A stretch of DNA of 64,000 nucleotides from Micromonospora pallida (GCF_900090325.1 NZ_FMHW01000002.1:3100001-3164000); one strand, 5' to 3'; counted from the stretch's first letter, positions 1 through 7,611 are shown. Notes: a model not told the origin generated them from the sequence alone. Program-made: numbers and translations.

Positions 1-463
1 ACCGGCTGCTGTGCAGCGTCACCACCGCGGTGTCACCCTCCACCGACATCGCCCAGAAGCCCGGCTGCCCGTCGGTGGTGTAGTCCGAGCCGGTCGCCCG
101 GTTCAGGTCGCGGTCGTACCGGTAGCTCTCCCGGCCGTCGGGGCTCGACACGGTCACGTAGTCGCCGTGGGCCAGTCGCAGTGAGCTGAAGTGCACCTTG
201 ACGTACGACGCGCCGGGATGCCGAATGACCTGTGTCCGGCCGTCCCGGGCATAGGACAGCGAGCCGTCGACGGTGCGGAGTTCGCCGACCGTGGTGACGC
301 CCTCGGCCGAGAACTGATCCGATTCGGGCGCTCGCGCGGAGTGTGGTGCCAGAGGTTGGACCGAGTACGCCTCGGCGGCCGGTACCGACAGCACACTCAG
401 CCCGAGTGTGCAGGCGCCGAGCGCGACCGCCGCCGTTCGCAGGCGGCGCAGAGTGTGTTTCAT
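1..463 (-). CDS. Secreted protein, C-terminus cut by window edge
   Basis: The reading frame opens with ATG at 463 and runs off the left edge, giving 154 visible residues. It starts with a Sec-type signal peptide (MKHTLRRLRTAAVALG..., Ala-rich core, probable cleavage near AEAYS). The mature part contains YVKVHFSSLRLAHGDYVTV and SPDGRESYRYDRD, then a TTDGQPGFWAMSVEGDTAVVTLH segment. From memory this beta-rich segment resembles the N-terminal region of actinobacterial exported trypsin-like serine proteases, but no catalytic domain is visible because the gene is truncated. The product is therefore only a secreted protein of unproved function. A possible Shine-Dalgarno (GGGAGGAGCG) lies just upstream of the ATG. 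Confidence 0.75.
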   Translation of the reverse strand, partial: MKHTLRRLRTAAVALGACTLGLSVLSVPAAEAYSVQPLAPHSARAPESDQFSAEGVTTVGELRTVDGSLSYARDGRTQVIRHPGASYVKVHFSSLRLAHGDYVTVSSPDGRESYRYDRDLNRATGSDYTTDGQPGFWAMSVEGDTAVVTLHSSR

Positions 464-629
464 CGTCGCTCCTCCCAGGACCAGCATCCAGACATGCTTT
501 CGGTCTTCATACACGTCGAGGAGAAATATGTAAATACATCGATGCATTGGGTCCTGGTTCGCCGTGACATCCAGCAGGCTGTCGCGAATTCCGCTGTCGG
601 GTGACGCCGCAACCGCCTAACGTCGCCGC

Positions 630-998
630 ATGGCCAGGAGTCGCGAGCGGAGGATCCACGTCGACGGCGTCGACTATCGATGGATGGTCCGGCACGTCGA
701 CCCCGGTCACGTCGTCGTCAGGGTCTGGCACACCACGACCGGACGGGGCACCCCGTTGGAGGTCCGGGTGGCCTACGACGACCCGTGGCTCAACTACGGA
801 CCGATCATCACCACGCCCTCGGAGCAGGCGGCCGAGGTGTTCGCCCTGACCCCGGTCACGCCGCAGCTGGTCGCGGACCTGATCCGGGCGGCACTGACCG
901 CAGGCTGGCAGGCCGAAGACGACGGCGGGCCGCGGCGCTTCACGCTCACCCGGGACCGCGAGCGGCTCGAGCCCGTCTCCGGGCGACCACCCCACTGA
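630..998 (+). CDS. Small hypothetical protein (122 aa)
   Basis: ATG at 630, 122 residues, with strong actinobacterial codon bias. It reads as a compact alpha/beta cytosolic protein: a basic start (MARSRERRIHVDGVDYRW), beta-strand-like stretches (VVVRVWHTTT, LEVRVAYDDPWL), then a helix-rich tail (VTPQLVADLIRAALTAGWQ) and a polar end. There is no signal peptide or membrane segment. I do not recognise the family. It is transcribed divergently from the exported protein to its left, with about 165 bases between them. Confidence 0.7.
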   Translation: MARSRERRIHVDGVDYRWMVRHVDPGHVVVRVWHTTTGRGTPLEVRVAYDDPWLNYGPIITTPSEQAAEVFALTPVTPQLVADLIRAALTAGWQAEDDGGPRRFTLTRDRERLEPVSGRPPH

Positions 999-1091
999 CC
1001 GACCGGCCCGGGTCGCGATCACCTGGCAGGCGGGCCACCGTCCGCAGGCTGTCCGTGACCGTGCCGGTCCGCCCGGCGGTCGACGCCGCTG

Positions 1092-1130
1092 GGCCCGGGC
1101 GGGCGGCGGAGGTCGCCGCCCGCCCGGGCC
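1092..1130. terminator. Strong hairpin terminator
   Basis: A 17-bp perfect inverted repeat (1092-1108 with 1114-1130) with a 5-nt loop sits just beyond the stop codon of the beta-propeller gene. It also lies downstream of the convergent small plus-strand gene, so it can serve both. No T-tract is seen, which is common in high-GC actinobacteria. Confidence 0.75.
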
Positions 1131-1137
1131 ACCGGGC

Positions 1138-3117
1138 TCACCGCACGAGCCGGTACAGCTCCCCGCCCCGGGCGTAGTACATGACGCCGGACGCGTCCAT
1201 CGTCCAGACGTCACTGATGCCGCTGGCCAGCTTCTGCACCGAGAGCGTCTCGGGATCGACGCAGGCGACGGTGGTCCGGAAGTTGCCACACACCGCGCCG
1301 TCCGGCGCGACCGCCAGGTGGTCACTGCGCCAGACGTGGGAGACGTTCCTCCAGTCGAACGGCTCCACCTCGACGGTCCGGACCACGCTCCGGCTCACCG
1401 GGTCGAACTCGAAGAGCGTACCGACCGTGGCCCCCCAGATCCGGCCGTCCGGCGCCACGATCAGTTGGGTGATCGCCTTGGCACCCGGAATGGCGGTGCC
1501 CTCCCAGACCTTCGTCGCGGTCGCCGGGTCCCAGAGGAAGAGCTTCGCCTCCGTCTGGGTCGGCGCGATGCCGAGCCCGCCCCAGATGCCGGTGCCGCCG
1601 AGCACGAGGTTCCCGACGGTCGTCAGGGCGGTGACGCTCTGCTCCGGTACGACGTTCCGGTGCACCTCCTTCGCCCCGGTGGCCGGGTCCACGAGCGCCA
1701 GCGCTCCACCGAGCTGGCCGTACTCGGGGATGGTGCCGAAGGCGACCCGGTTGCCGACGCCGGTGATGGCGAACGGCCGGTCCTGGTGGTCGGCACCGAG
1801 TGAGGCGAACTGCCGGGGGTTGGTGCCACGCACGATCGGCCTGGCCGGGTCGATCTCGAGCAGGTTCGCGCCCGGGTACACGCCGGCGTAGATCCTGTTC
1901 TGGTAGGAGTACAGCCCCTCGGCCTGGCCCAGCGCCCCGGCGTTCTCGTTGAACGTGCCGGTCGCCGGGTCGTAGGAGGTGATGCCGCCGCTCGGGTAGG
2001 CGCTGGACCAGATCTTGCCGTCCGGGCCGGCCGCCACCGTCTGTAGTTGGGCGGGGTGTCCCTTGACCCCGGCGGAGACGACCTTCTTGGCGCCACTCTG
2101 CGGGTTGTAGTAGGACAGGTTGCCGCCCAGGCTGATCGTGACGAGCGTCCTGCCCGGCCACTCCGGGTCGTCCAGGTGCGTCCAGCCGAATCCACGGGAG
2201 GTGCCGAATCCGGTGAAGCTGGTCGGGGTCAGCGTCCGGGTGTGCAGGTTGTAGGCCATCAGCCGGCCCGTCGACGTCGAGCTGAAGTAGACGTTCTTCT
2301 TCGCGTCCGGCGGGGAGAAGTCCAGGCCCGAGGCGGTACCCAGTTCGGCGATCCACTGGCCGGCCTTCAGGTCGTGCACCAGCACCCGGTTGCTGTTGGC
2401 GAGCCGGGCGAAGAGCGTGTGCTGGTGGACGTCGAGGTCGTAGACGAACTGCTCCGTGCGGTACTGCTCGGGCAGCGGGATCTCCCGCCGCTCACCGGAC
2501 TCGACGTCGACCTCCACGAGCCGGGCCACCGTGCCCAGACCGACGTAGATCTTGCCGTTGGCGACGGCGACGCTACGGGCGTACTGCTCGCCCGGCCAGA
2601 TCTGCCCGTAGTCCCGGACGGCGCCGGTGCCATGGTGGAACGAGTAGACCTTGCCGGTGGGGAAGGTGCCGACGAAGACCCGCTCCCCGTCGTTCGCCAG
2701 GCGCCACGCGGTGGTCTCACCCGGTACCGGCGAGCCCAGGTCCTCCACGTGGTCGGCGCCGGGTCGGTAGCGGAACAACTTGCTGTCGGCGCCAATGTAG
2801 GCGGTGCCGTCCGGGGTGACGGTGCCACCCCACGAACCGCCGGCGCCAGGTAGGGGCAGGGTCCGGACCACGGTCGCGGTGCGGGTGTCGATGACGTTGA
2901 GTGCGCCGGTGGTTCCGCGCGCCACCGCGTACGCGTAGTCGCCGGCGGACGTGGAGCCGAAGGTCGCGCCGTAGATCGCCAGGTTGTGATGTGGCACGCC
3001 GACCAGGGTCTCGGTCGGCGTGGCGGCCACCGCCGGGAGACCCGACACGGCGGTGCCGGCGACGAGGGTCGCCAGGACGGCGACCGACGCCAGGCGGCGG
3101 CGCTGCTGGATAGGCAT
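1138..3117 (-). CDS. Secreted multi-blade beta-propeller protein
   Basis: 659 residues from ATG 3117, chosen because GGAAGGG lies 6 nt upstream; an ATG 6 nt earlier overlaps the ribosome site too closely. It has an N-terminal signal peptide (MPIQQRRRLASVAVLATLVAG, cleavage near AVAATP). The rest is a series of blade-like repeats of the pattern [gly-lys-ile-tyr-val-gly]...[Y/F-D-P]. Examples are GKIYVGLGTVARLVEVD, GKIWSSAYPSGGITSYD, NRIYAGVYPGANLLEID and GRIWGATVGTLFEFDP. This is typical of PQQ-like, YVTN or NHL propellers. It has no visible catalytic motif, so a substrate-binding or scaffold role at the cell exterior is an inference. It ends in a GELYRLVR blade next to a strong terminator. 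Confidence 0.85.
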   Translation of the reverse strand: MPIQQRRRLASVAVLATLVAGTAVSGLPAVAATPTETLVGVPHHNLAIYGATFGSTSAGDYAYAVARGTTGALNVIDTRTATVVRTLPLPGAGGSWGGTVTPDGTAYIGADSKLFRYRPGADHVEDLGSPVPGETTAWRLANDGERVFVGTFPTGKVYSFHHGTGAVRDYGQIWPGEQYARSVAVANGKIYVGLGTVARLVEVDVESGERREIPLPEQYRTEQFVYDLDVHQHTLFARLANSNRVLVHDLKAGQWIAELGTASGLDFSPPDAKKNVYFSSTSTGRLMAYNLHTRTLTPTSFTGFGTSRGFGWTHLDDPEWPGRTLVTISLGGNLSYYNPQSGAKKVVSAGVKGHPAQLQTVAAGPDGKIWSSAYPSGGITSYDPATGTFNENAGALGQAEGLYSYQNRIYAGVYPGANLLEIDPARPIVRGTNPRQFASLGADHQDRPFAITGVGNRVAFGTIPEYGQLGGALALVDPATGAKEVHRNVVPEQSVTALTTVGNLVLGGTGIWGGLGIAPTQTEAKLFLWDPATATKVWEGTAIPGAKAITQLIVAPDGRIWGATVGTLFEFDPVSRSVVRTVEVEPFDWRNVSHVWRSDHLAVAPDGAVCGNFRTTVACVDPETLSVQKLASGISDVWTMDASGVMYYARGGELYRLVR

Positions 3118-3390
3118 AGGCATCCCTTCCGTGATTACGGCCATCACCGTAAAGCTCGGAACATTGAAGGTCAACCACTAACAGCAGCATGAAGGGCTAC
3201 TGGGCAGCCGTCGACTTCGAGGTGCAGCCCAACCAGCCAGTTACGGTCTGACCGATATCCACACACTCGCGCCACAAACTGCGGCCTCGGTAGGGACGGT
3301 CACTGGTGTCAGCCCGCCCCGGCCACCGGGGCCGAAAACGCGCGGCGCCGCGACCGTCCATCCGGTCGCGGCACCGCGTCGAGAGAGAAC

Positions 3391-3684
3391 TCAGGCTGCC
3401 TGCGCCCCGAGCTGCCCGTCCTCCAGGACGTAGGACGCGCCCCGGCGCACCGGCGAGCCGGCGTCGACGATGTCGTCGACGAACCAGAGGTCGGCGGTCC
3501 ACAGCTCCGGCGTCACGGTGCAGGACAGGTAGCCGCGCTGACGCCCGTTGCAGTACCGGACCTGCGGGTTCTCCGGCAGCGCCGCCTCGAAGAGGTCGTT
3601 GTTGCCCTTCTCGCTGGTGGGCACCGAGCCGTTTAACACCCGATCACAGCCGGTCGATTCGACGTTTTCACTGGTAGCAGGCAT
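3391..3684 (-). pseudogene. Relic of alkaline phosphatase PhoD C-terminus
   Basis: A minus-strand frame ending at 3391 encodes NPQVRYCNGRQRGYLSCTV, WTADLWFVDDIVD, GSPVRRGASYVLEDG and a GAQAA end. This closely follows the C-terminus of actinobacterial PhoD-type alkaline phosphatases (NPH[V/I]...RGY..C.VTP..W..D...VD.V..P.SPV...A..VVE.G..G). The N-terminal about 450 residues, including all metal-binding motifs, are missing. The sequence upstream is unrelated, so this is a non-functional 3' remnant. Similarity starts near 3620; the exact break point is uncertain. Confidence 0.65.
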
Positions 3685-3816
3685 GTCTGCCGGCAAACGG
3701 CCGGTCCGGCCACACCACTGTCGGCCACAGTGGACACCGGGCGTGCCGCTGGCCGAGAATGCTCGGGCTTGTGGAGGTGTATGCCCGAGATGTTGCATCA
3801 AGTCGAGAGGATCACC

Positions 3817-5490
3817 ATGCGTCGCAGCACCGTACGACTTGGTTTGGCGGGTGGGGTGACGGCGGCCTGTCTCGCCGTATCGTCGCTGGCCGCGGCCGCA
3901 CCGAACGGCCCCGACGGCCGGCCGCTCGCGGACGCGCCCGGCGGGTCGTCGCTGGCGCAGGTGCCCGGTGGGCTGCCGCTCGGGCCGGCGGCTCTGGCCG
4001 AGACCCGCACCACCCGCCAGCTCGCCGCCGGCGTCACCCACGTCGCGATCGAGCGCGGGGCGCCCTCCGCCGACGACTTCTGGACCGTCACCGTCGGTAC
4101 CGCGACGACCGAGGCCGAGGCGGTCGCGCTGGAGCAGCGGGCCCGAGCCGCCGGCTACGAACCGAGGCGCGACCCGGCCGCCGGGCCGTCGCCGGTCGGT
4201 CCGGGCGACCGTCCGCTCGGTTGGATGGTCCGGGTGGGGCGCGCTGCGGACCAGCCGGCAGCGCAGGCGATCGCGGCCGACCTCCAGGCGAAGGGGGTGG
4301 GCGGCAGCGTCCAGTTCACCGGCGAGGACGGCCACCCGACGACCGGACCGTGGTCGGTCGACGTGCTGGTCGTCGACCCGCGCCAGTTCCGGGGGCGACT
4401 CGGCTCGGAGCTGGCCACGCAGATCGTCCCGGGTCGGGAGACGACCAGTTCGATCGCGCAGCGTACGGGGGCACTCGCCGCCGTCAACGGCGGCTTCTTC
4501 GTCATCTCCCCGACCGGCACGGGTCAGCCTGGCCCCGGGCTGGCCGGCACCGACGGCGACCTCGCGGGGATCTCGGTCGTCGACGGCGACCTGGTGTCGG
4601 AAGCCGTCAACGACCGGCCGGCGCTGGTCGTCCCGACCGACTCCGGCACGGGTGCCACGGTACGTAGGCTGGCGACCCGCCTGTCGGTGCGGGCTGGGCG
4701 TGTCCAGCACGAGGTGACCGGCCTCAACCGCAGGCCGGGGCTCATCGTGAACTGCGGCGGAGTCGGCGCGGCGTACCCGTTCACGCGTCCGGCCCACGAC
4801 TACACCTGCGGCAACGACAACGAGCTGGTCGCGATCACGCCCGTCTTCGGCCCGGCCGCCCCGGAGGGCGAGGGCTACCAGGTGACGCTGGACGCCGACG
4901 GCACCGTGGTCGCCGTACGGGAGCGTCTCGGTGGACCGGTGCCGGCCGACGGCAGCCTGCTCCAGGGCACCGGCACGGGCGGGCAGTGGCTGCGCGAGCA
5001 CGCCCGGCCGGGCCAGCGGCTCGCCGTACACGACACCGTCCTCGACGCCGAGCGCGGTACGCCGGTACCGCTCACCGCGGGCACCTCGGTCGTCAACGGC
5101 GGTCCGCTGCTGCTGCGCGACGGTCAGGTCGCGCTCGACCCGGTCCGGGACGGTTTCAGCCCCGAGGACATCGGGGCGGCCGACCGTGGGTCGTTCTACA
5201 ACGGCTGGTACCTGCGGCGTAACCCGCGTACCGCCGCCGGGGTCACCGCGGATGGTCGGATCATCCTGCTCACCGTCGACGGCCGCCGTCCGGGACACAG
5301 CGTGGGTCTCAGCCTCCCCGAGGTGGCACAGGTGATGCGGAGCCTCGGTGCCGTGGACGCGCTCAACCTCGACGGCGGCGGCTCCACCGCCATGGTGGTC
5401 GACGGCGTGCTACAGGGCGTGCCCAGCGACAGCACCGGCGAACGGCCGGACGGGGACGCGATCGTCGTCCTGCCGCAGCGGCGTTCCTGA
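3817..5490 (+). CDS. Exported phosphodiester glycosidase-family protein with SPOR-like region
   Basis: 557 residues from ATG 3817 (GAGAGG 6 nt upstream). It has a signal peptide (MRRSTVRLGLAGGVTAACLA, cleavage near AAAAP). Residues about 85-180 contain two repeats resembling SPOR domains (FWTVTVGTATTEAEAVALEQRARAAGYEP and GWMVRVGRAADQPAAQAIAADLQAKG), a fold that binds denuded peptidoglycan glycans. Residues about 190-555 carry the NAGPA/phosphodiester-glycosidase fold: AAVNGGFFV near residue 222 and LNLDGGGSTAMVVDG near 517, which are the family's hallmark motifs. The enzyme class removes sugars attached through phosphodiesters. A wall-polymer substrate is inferred from the SPOR-like part. 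Convergent with the TROVE gene. Confidence 0.85.
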   Translation: MRRSTVRLGLAGGVTAACLAVSSLAAAAPNGPDGRPLADAPGGSSLAQVPGGLPLGPAALAETRTTRQLAAGVTHVAIERGAPSADDFWTVTVGTATTEAEAVALEQRARAAGYEPRRDPAAGPSPVGPGDRPLGWMVRVGRAADQPAAQAIAADLQAKGVGGSVQFTGEDGHPTTGPWSVDVLVVDPRQFRGRLGSELATQIVPGRETTSSIAQRTGALAAVNGGFFVISPTGTGQPGPGLAGTDGDLAGISVVDGDLVSEAVNDRPALVVPTDSGTGATVRRLATRLSVRAGRVQHEVTGLNRRPGLIVNCGGVGAAYPFTRPAHDYTCGNDNELVAITPVFGPAAPEGEGYQVTLDADGTVVAVRERLGGPVPADGSLLQGTGTGGQWLREHARPGQRLAVHDTVLDAERGTPVPLTAGTSVVNGGPLLLRDGQVALDPVRDGFSPEDIGAADRGSFYNGWYLRRNPRTAAGVTADGRIILLTVDGRRPGHSVGLSLPEVAQVMRSLGAVDALNLDGGGSTAMVVDGVLQGVPSDSTGERPDGDAIVVLPQRRS

Positions 5491-5519
5491 CGTCGCTCCC
5501 CCGTCTTCGTACGAGAAAG

Positions 5520-5553
5520 GTGCGGCGTCGGCCTCGGCAGGCCGACGCCGCAC
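5520..5553. terminator. Bidirectional hairpin terminator
   Basis: A 14-bp perfect stem (5520-5533 with 5540-5553) and 6-nt loop lie between the stop of the plus-strand phosphodiester glycosidase gene (5490) and the stop of the minus-strand TROVE gene (5559). It can end transcription from both sides. Confidence 0.8.
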
Positions 5554-5558
5554 GGCGC

Positions 5559-7097
5559 TCAGAACGGCCACTGGTCGCGGGACCCGGCCTCGATGAGCGG
5601 GATCATCGCGAACGCGGCGTCGGAGAGACCACCGAACGTGTGCCGGTTCCCGACGGTCGGCGCGTGCCCGATCCGGTATCCCGCCAGGTTCCAGGTGTAC
5701 ACCGGAACCTGCGCGGGCACTGCGGCCGCCACGTCCGCCGACCCGTGCCAGTGCGCCTGCTCGTCGGTGAGGATGACCACCCGGTCGTGCCCGTCGTAGT
5801 GGTTCCGGACCGCCTTCTCGGTCTCGGTCCCACCGCCGTAGAAGTAGCCACCGTCCTTGAACCGGCGCACGCCCGCCAGCACCGACTCCCCCGCCACCGC
5901 CGGGAACACCCGGGTGGCGTTGGAGAACGACACCACCGTCGCGTGCTGCGCGCGGGCGGCCAGCGCGAGGCCGAACACGGTGGCCGCGTCCCAGCAGCGC
6001 AACGTCCCGTCCTTGCTGAACGCGCTGTTCATCGACCCGGACGTGTCGATCAGGACCAGCGTCCGACCGTCCAGCGCCGGCACGTTGGCCAGCGCGTGCT
6101 GCAACGCCTTCTCCAGCGGGTACCCCCACCGCAGGCTCGGCGCCGCGTTGTACGCCGACAGGAAACGCATCGGCAGTACGCGCGACCGCGCGACCTCGCC
6201 CGGGTCGGACAGCTTCGCCGCCACCTGCTCGGCGACGGCGTCGCTGACCCCGGCCTGGTCGAAGTTGCGCAGGTTACGCAGCAACGCCAGGTAGCCCATG
6301 GTCGGGATGATCGCCTCCCACGCCGCCGCGTCCATGATGGTCTGCCGCCAGCCGGCGAGGGCCTCCCACGTCATGCCGGCCGCGCCGAGCACCGCCGGGT
6401 CGGTGACCTCCCGACGCCGCTCGACCGGCAACGCCATCAGCTCGGCCCGCGCCGCCAACATCCGCAGCGACTCCGGTAGCGGGTTGTCGCGCTGGTGGCG
6501 CCGGTCCAAGGCGTGCCGGAACAGCTCGCCCTGCCGCTCGTCTTTCGCCTTCGGGTGGGTCAGGTCGACGACGTCACCGAACCGCACCGCACTGCGCTCG
6601 GAGTCGTACTTGAGCAGGCTGCGCTCGTGGTACAGCCGCACCACGGCGTCCGCGATGCCCCGCTTGACCGGCTTCGGCAGCGCCCGGCTGTGCCGTCCCA
6701 GCCAGTACGCCAGCGCTTCGCCCGGCTCGTCGGCACGCTGCAACGCGGCGTCCACGGTCGACCGGGAACCCGGCACGCCCGCCGCGACCTGCGCACGGGC
6801 ACCTTCCAGGGCCGCCACGACCGACGCCGAACGCAGCAGCGCGCCGGTCCGCAGCCACGGCACGAACCGGCCGAACCACTCGGGGTCGGCGACCGCGACA
6901 GTGGCGATCAGCTCACGGAAACGGGCGTCCCGCGCCGCGGCGCCCTCGTAGAAGGTGTCCTCGCCGACCATGTTCGACACGGCCAGCAGGAACAGCTCGG
7001 CACGCGGCTCACGGGCGAAGCCCGGTGCGCCCTCGGCGGTCACGATCGTGTCGGCCTCGGGCCGATTCCGCCGAAGCGTGAAGTTGAACTTGGCCAT
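5559..7097 (-). CDS. rsr: TROVE-domain Ro60-family RNA-binding protein
   Basis: 512 residues from ATG 7097 (GGGGGA 5 nt upstream). Ro60-family proteins are ring-shaped HEAT-repeat RNA chaperones. They bind Y RNAs on their outer surface and the ends of misfolded RNAs in the central cavity. Residues about 15-340 form the helical TROVE region (EPRAELFLLAVSNMVGEDTFY, WFGRFVPWLRT, WEAIIPTMGYLALLRNLRNF). Residues about 345-510 are a von Willebrand A domain with an intact MIDAS motif DTSGSMN at 351-357 and the later acidic site VVILTDEQAHW. The size fits the 500-540 residues usual for bacterial members. The gene follows four Y-RNA-like genes on the same strand, 38 nt after the nearest one, so RNA and protein probably form one RNP. 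No rtcB or other RNA-repair gene is adjacent. Confidence 0.93.
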   Translation of the reverse strand: MAKFNFTLRRNRPEADTIVTAEGAPGFAREPRAELFLLAVSNMVGEDTFYEGAAARDARFRELIATVAVADPEWFGRFVPWLRTGALLRSASVVAALEGARAQVAAGVPGSRSTVDAALQRADEPGEALAYWLGRHSRALPKPVKRGIADAVVRLYHERSLLKYDSERSAVRFGDVVDLTHPKAKDERQGELFRHALDRRHQRDNPLPESLRMLAARAELMALPVERRREVTDPAVLGAAGMTWEALAGWRQTIMDAAAWEAIIPTMGYLALLRNLRNFDQAGVSDAVAEQVAAKLSDPGEVARSRVLPMRFLSAYNAAPSLRWGYPLEKALQHALANVPALDGRTLVLIDTSGSMNSAFSKDGTLRCWDAATVFGLALAARAQHATVVSFSNATRVFPAVAGESVLAGVRRFKDGGYFYGGGTETEKAVRNHYDGHDRVVILTDEQAHWHGSADVAAAVPAQVPVYTWNLAGYRIGHAPTVGNRHTFGGLSDAAFAMIPLIEAGSRDQWPF

Positions 7098-7135
7098 CAC
7101 GTCCCCCCATGTCAGTCGAAGACGGGAGAACGCCA

Positions 7136-7287
7136 CCACACCGCATACCCGAGATCAGAAGTCGACGACGGACTAGTCCGCTGCTCTGTCCGCTTGAGCT
7201 ATCAGCCCGAAGGCTTCGGGGGACTCGAACCCCCAACCTGCGGATCCGGGAAGTAACCGTTGCCTGCGCACCGGGTATGCGGTGTGG
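7136..7287 (-). ncRNA. Y-RNA-like RNA 1 (tRNA-mimic type)
   Basis: A 152-nt minus-strand RNA bounded by a 16-bp perfect inverted repeat (7272-7287 with 7136-7151). Next comes the Y-RNA core: 5' strand GGTGCGCAGGCAACGG, 3' strand GTCGTCGACTTCTGATCTC. The loop holds a tRNA-like module. The T-arm is at 7218-7234 (five G-C pairs, loop TTCGAGT). An acceptor-like helix (AGCC/GGCT, 7204-7215) is closed by a cUUCGg tetraloop. A D-arm-like TAGCTCAAGCGGACAGAGCA follows. In a real tRNA the acceptor ends would be free and the T-arm would follow the anticodon arm, so the module is circularly permuted. It lies 38 nt upstream of the TROVE ATG and directly after Y-RNA 2. Known bacterial YrlA RNAs have such tRNA mimicry. 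Confidence 0.85.
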
Positions 7288-7288
7288 T

Positions 7289-7386
7289 CGCGCCTCCCGA
7301 GTTCAGAATCCGGTGACGGACGGACTCTTCACCGGGGTCGTGGACCCCTCCAAGATGTAACCGTCACCTTCGCACCGGGAAGTGCG
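7289..7386 (-). ncRNA. Y-RNA-like RNA 2 (short type)
   Basis: A 98-nt minus-strand RNA. The terminal stem pairs 7376-7386 with 7289-7299 (10 of 11 positions, one wobble). An asymmetric internal loop follows, holding the conserved GTGCGAA and GGATTCTGAACT strands. An 8-bp helix (GGTGACGG at 7361-7368 with CCGTCACC at 7312-7319) continues the stem, and the loop carries a GGGGTC/GACCCC hairpin (7334-7348). The 5' core CCCGGTGCGAAGGTGACGG is close to the CCGAAGG-UAG-UG Ro-binding helix of animal Y RNAs. There is no T- or D-arm mimic. Its predicted 5' end sits 7 nt downstream of a promoter -10 box (7393-7398). It is one base from Y-RNA 1, suggesting a shared precursor. Confidence 0.8.
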
Positions 7387-7392
7387 GGTCCG

Positions 7393-7422
7393 ACGTTAGT
7401 GGCGGCCACAGTGGCCGGGCAA
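7393..7422 (-). promoter_or_regulatory. Promoter for Y-RNA 2/Y-RNA 1 cassette
   Basis: On the minus strand, TTGCCC (-35, 7417-7422) and TAACGT (-10, 7393-7398) are separated by 18 nt. Start would be expected at about 7386, exactly the 5' end predicted for Y-RNA 2 from base pairing. No ribosome site or open frame follows, which fits a non-coding transcript. Confidence 0.65.
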
Positions 7423-7461
7423 CGGAGTTTGTCGTCCTGTGATCATGGACGAGAACAACAG

Positions 7462-7611
7462 TCACGCCGCATGCCCGAGATCAGAAGTCGACGACGGAGA
7501 GTCTATTGCTCTGCCACTGAGCTACCAGCCAGCACAGGCTGGAGGGGATTCGAACCCCCGACCCATAGATTACGAAGTATCCGTCGTCTGCGCACCGGGC
7601 ATGCGGCGTGA
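7462..7611 (-). ncRNA. Y-RNA-like RNA 3 (tRNA-mimic type)
   Basis: A 150-nt minus-strand RNA, a paralogue of Y-RNA 1. The terminal helix is a 16-bp perfect inverted repeat (7596-7611 with 7462-7477). The core strands are GGTGCGCAGACGACGG and CCGTCGTCGACTTCTGATCTC. The tRNA-like module has a T-arm at 7544-7558 (GGGG, loop TTCGAAT, CCCC) and an acceptor-like hairpin CCAGCC/GGCTGG with 6-nt loop (7525-7542). A near-canonical D-arm TAGCTCAGTGGCAGAGCA follows. ATAGA/TCTAT segments can close an anticodon-like helix at the junction. The order T-arm, acceptor hairpin, D-arm is permuted relative to tRNA. Because the pieces match tRNA so well, a tRNA finder may misreport this locus. It abuts Y-RNA 4 upstream. 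Confidence 0.85.

Noticed and set aside
3685..5298. Long minus-strand frame over the phosphodiester glycosidase gene, continuous with the PhoD relic
   Set aside because: Only the last part resembles a protein family; the rest is antisense to a gene with clear domain motifs.
7140..7290. Possible tRNA genes (T-loop TTCGA and D-arm TAGCTCA motifs) in the 7.1-7.6 kb region
   Set aside because: The arms occur in the wrong order and the acceptor ends are joined by a loop; the whole is enclosed by a long helix. This fits Y-RNA tRNA mimicry, not a tRNA.
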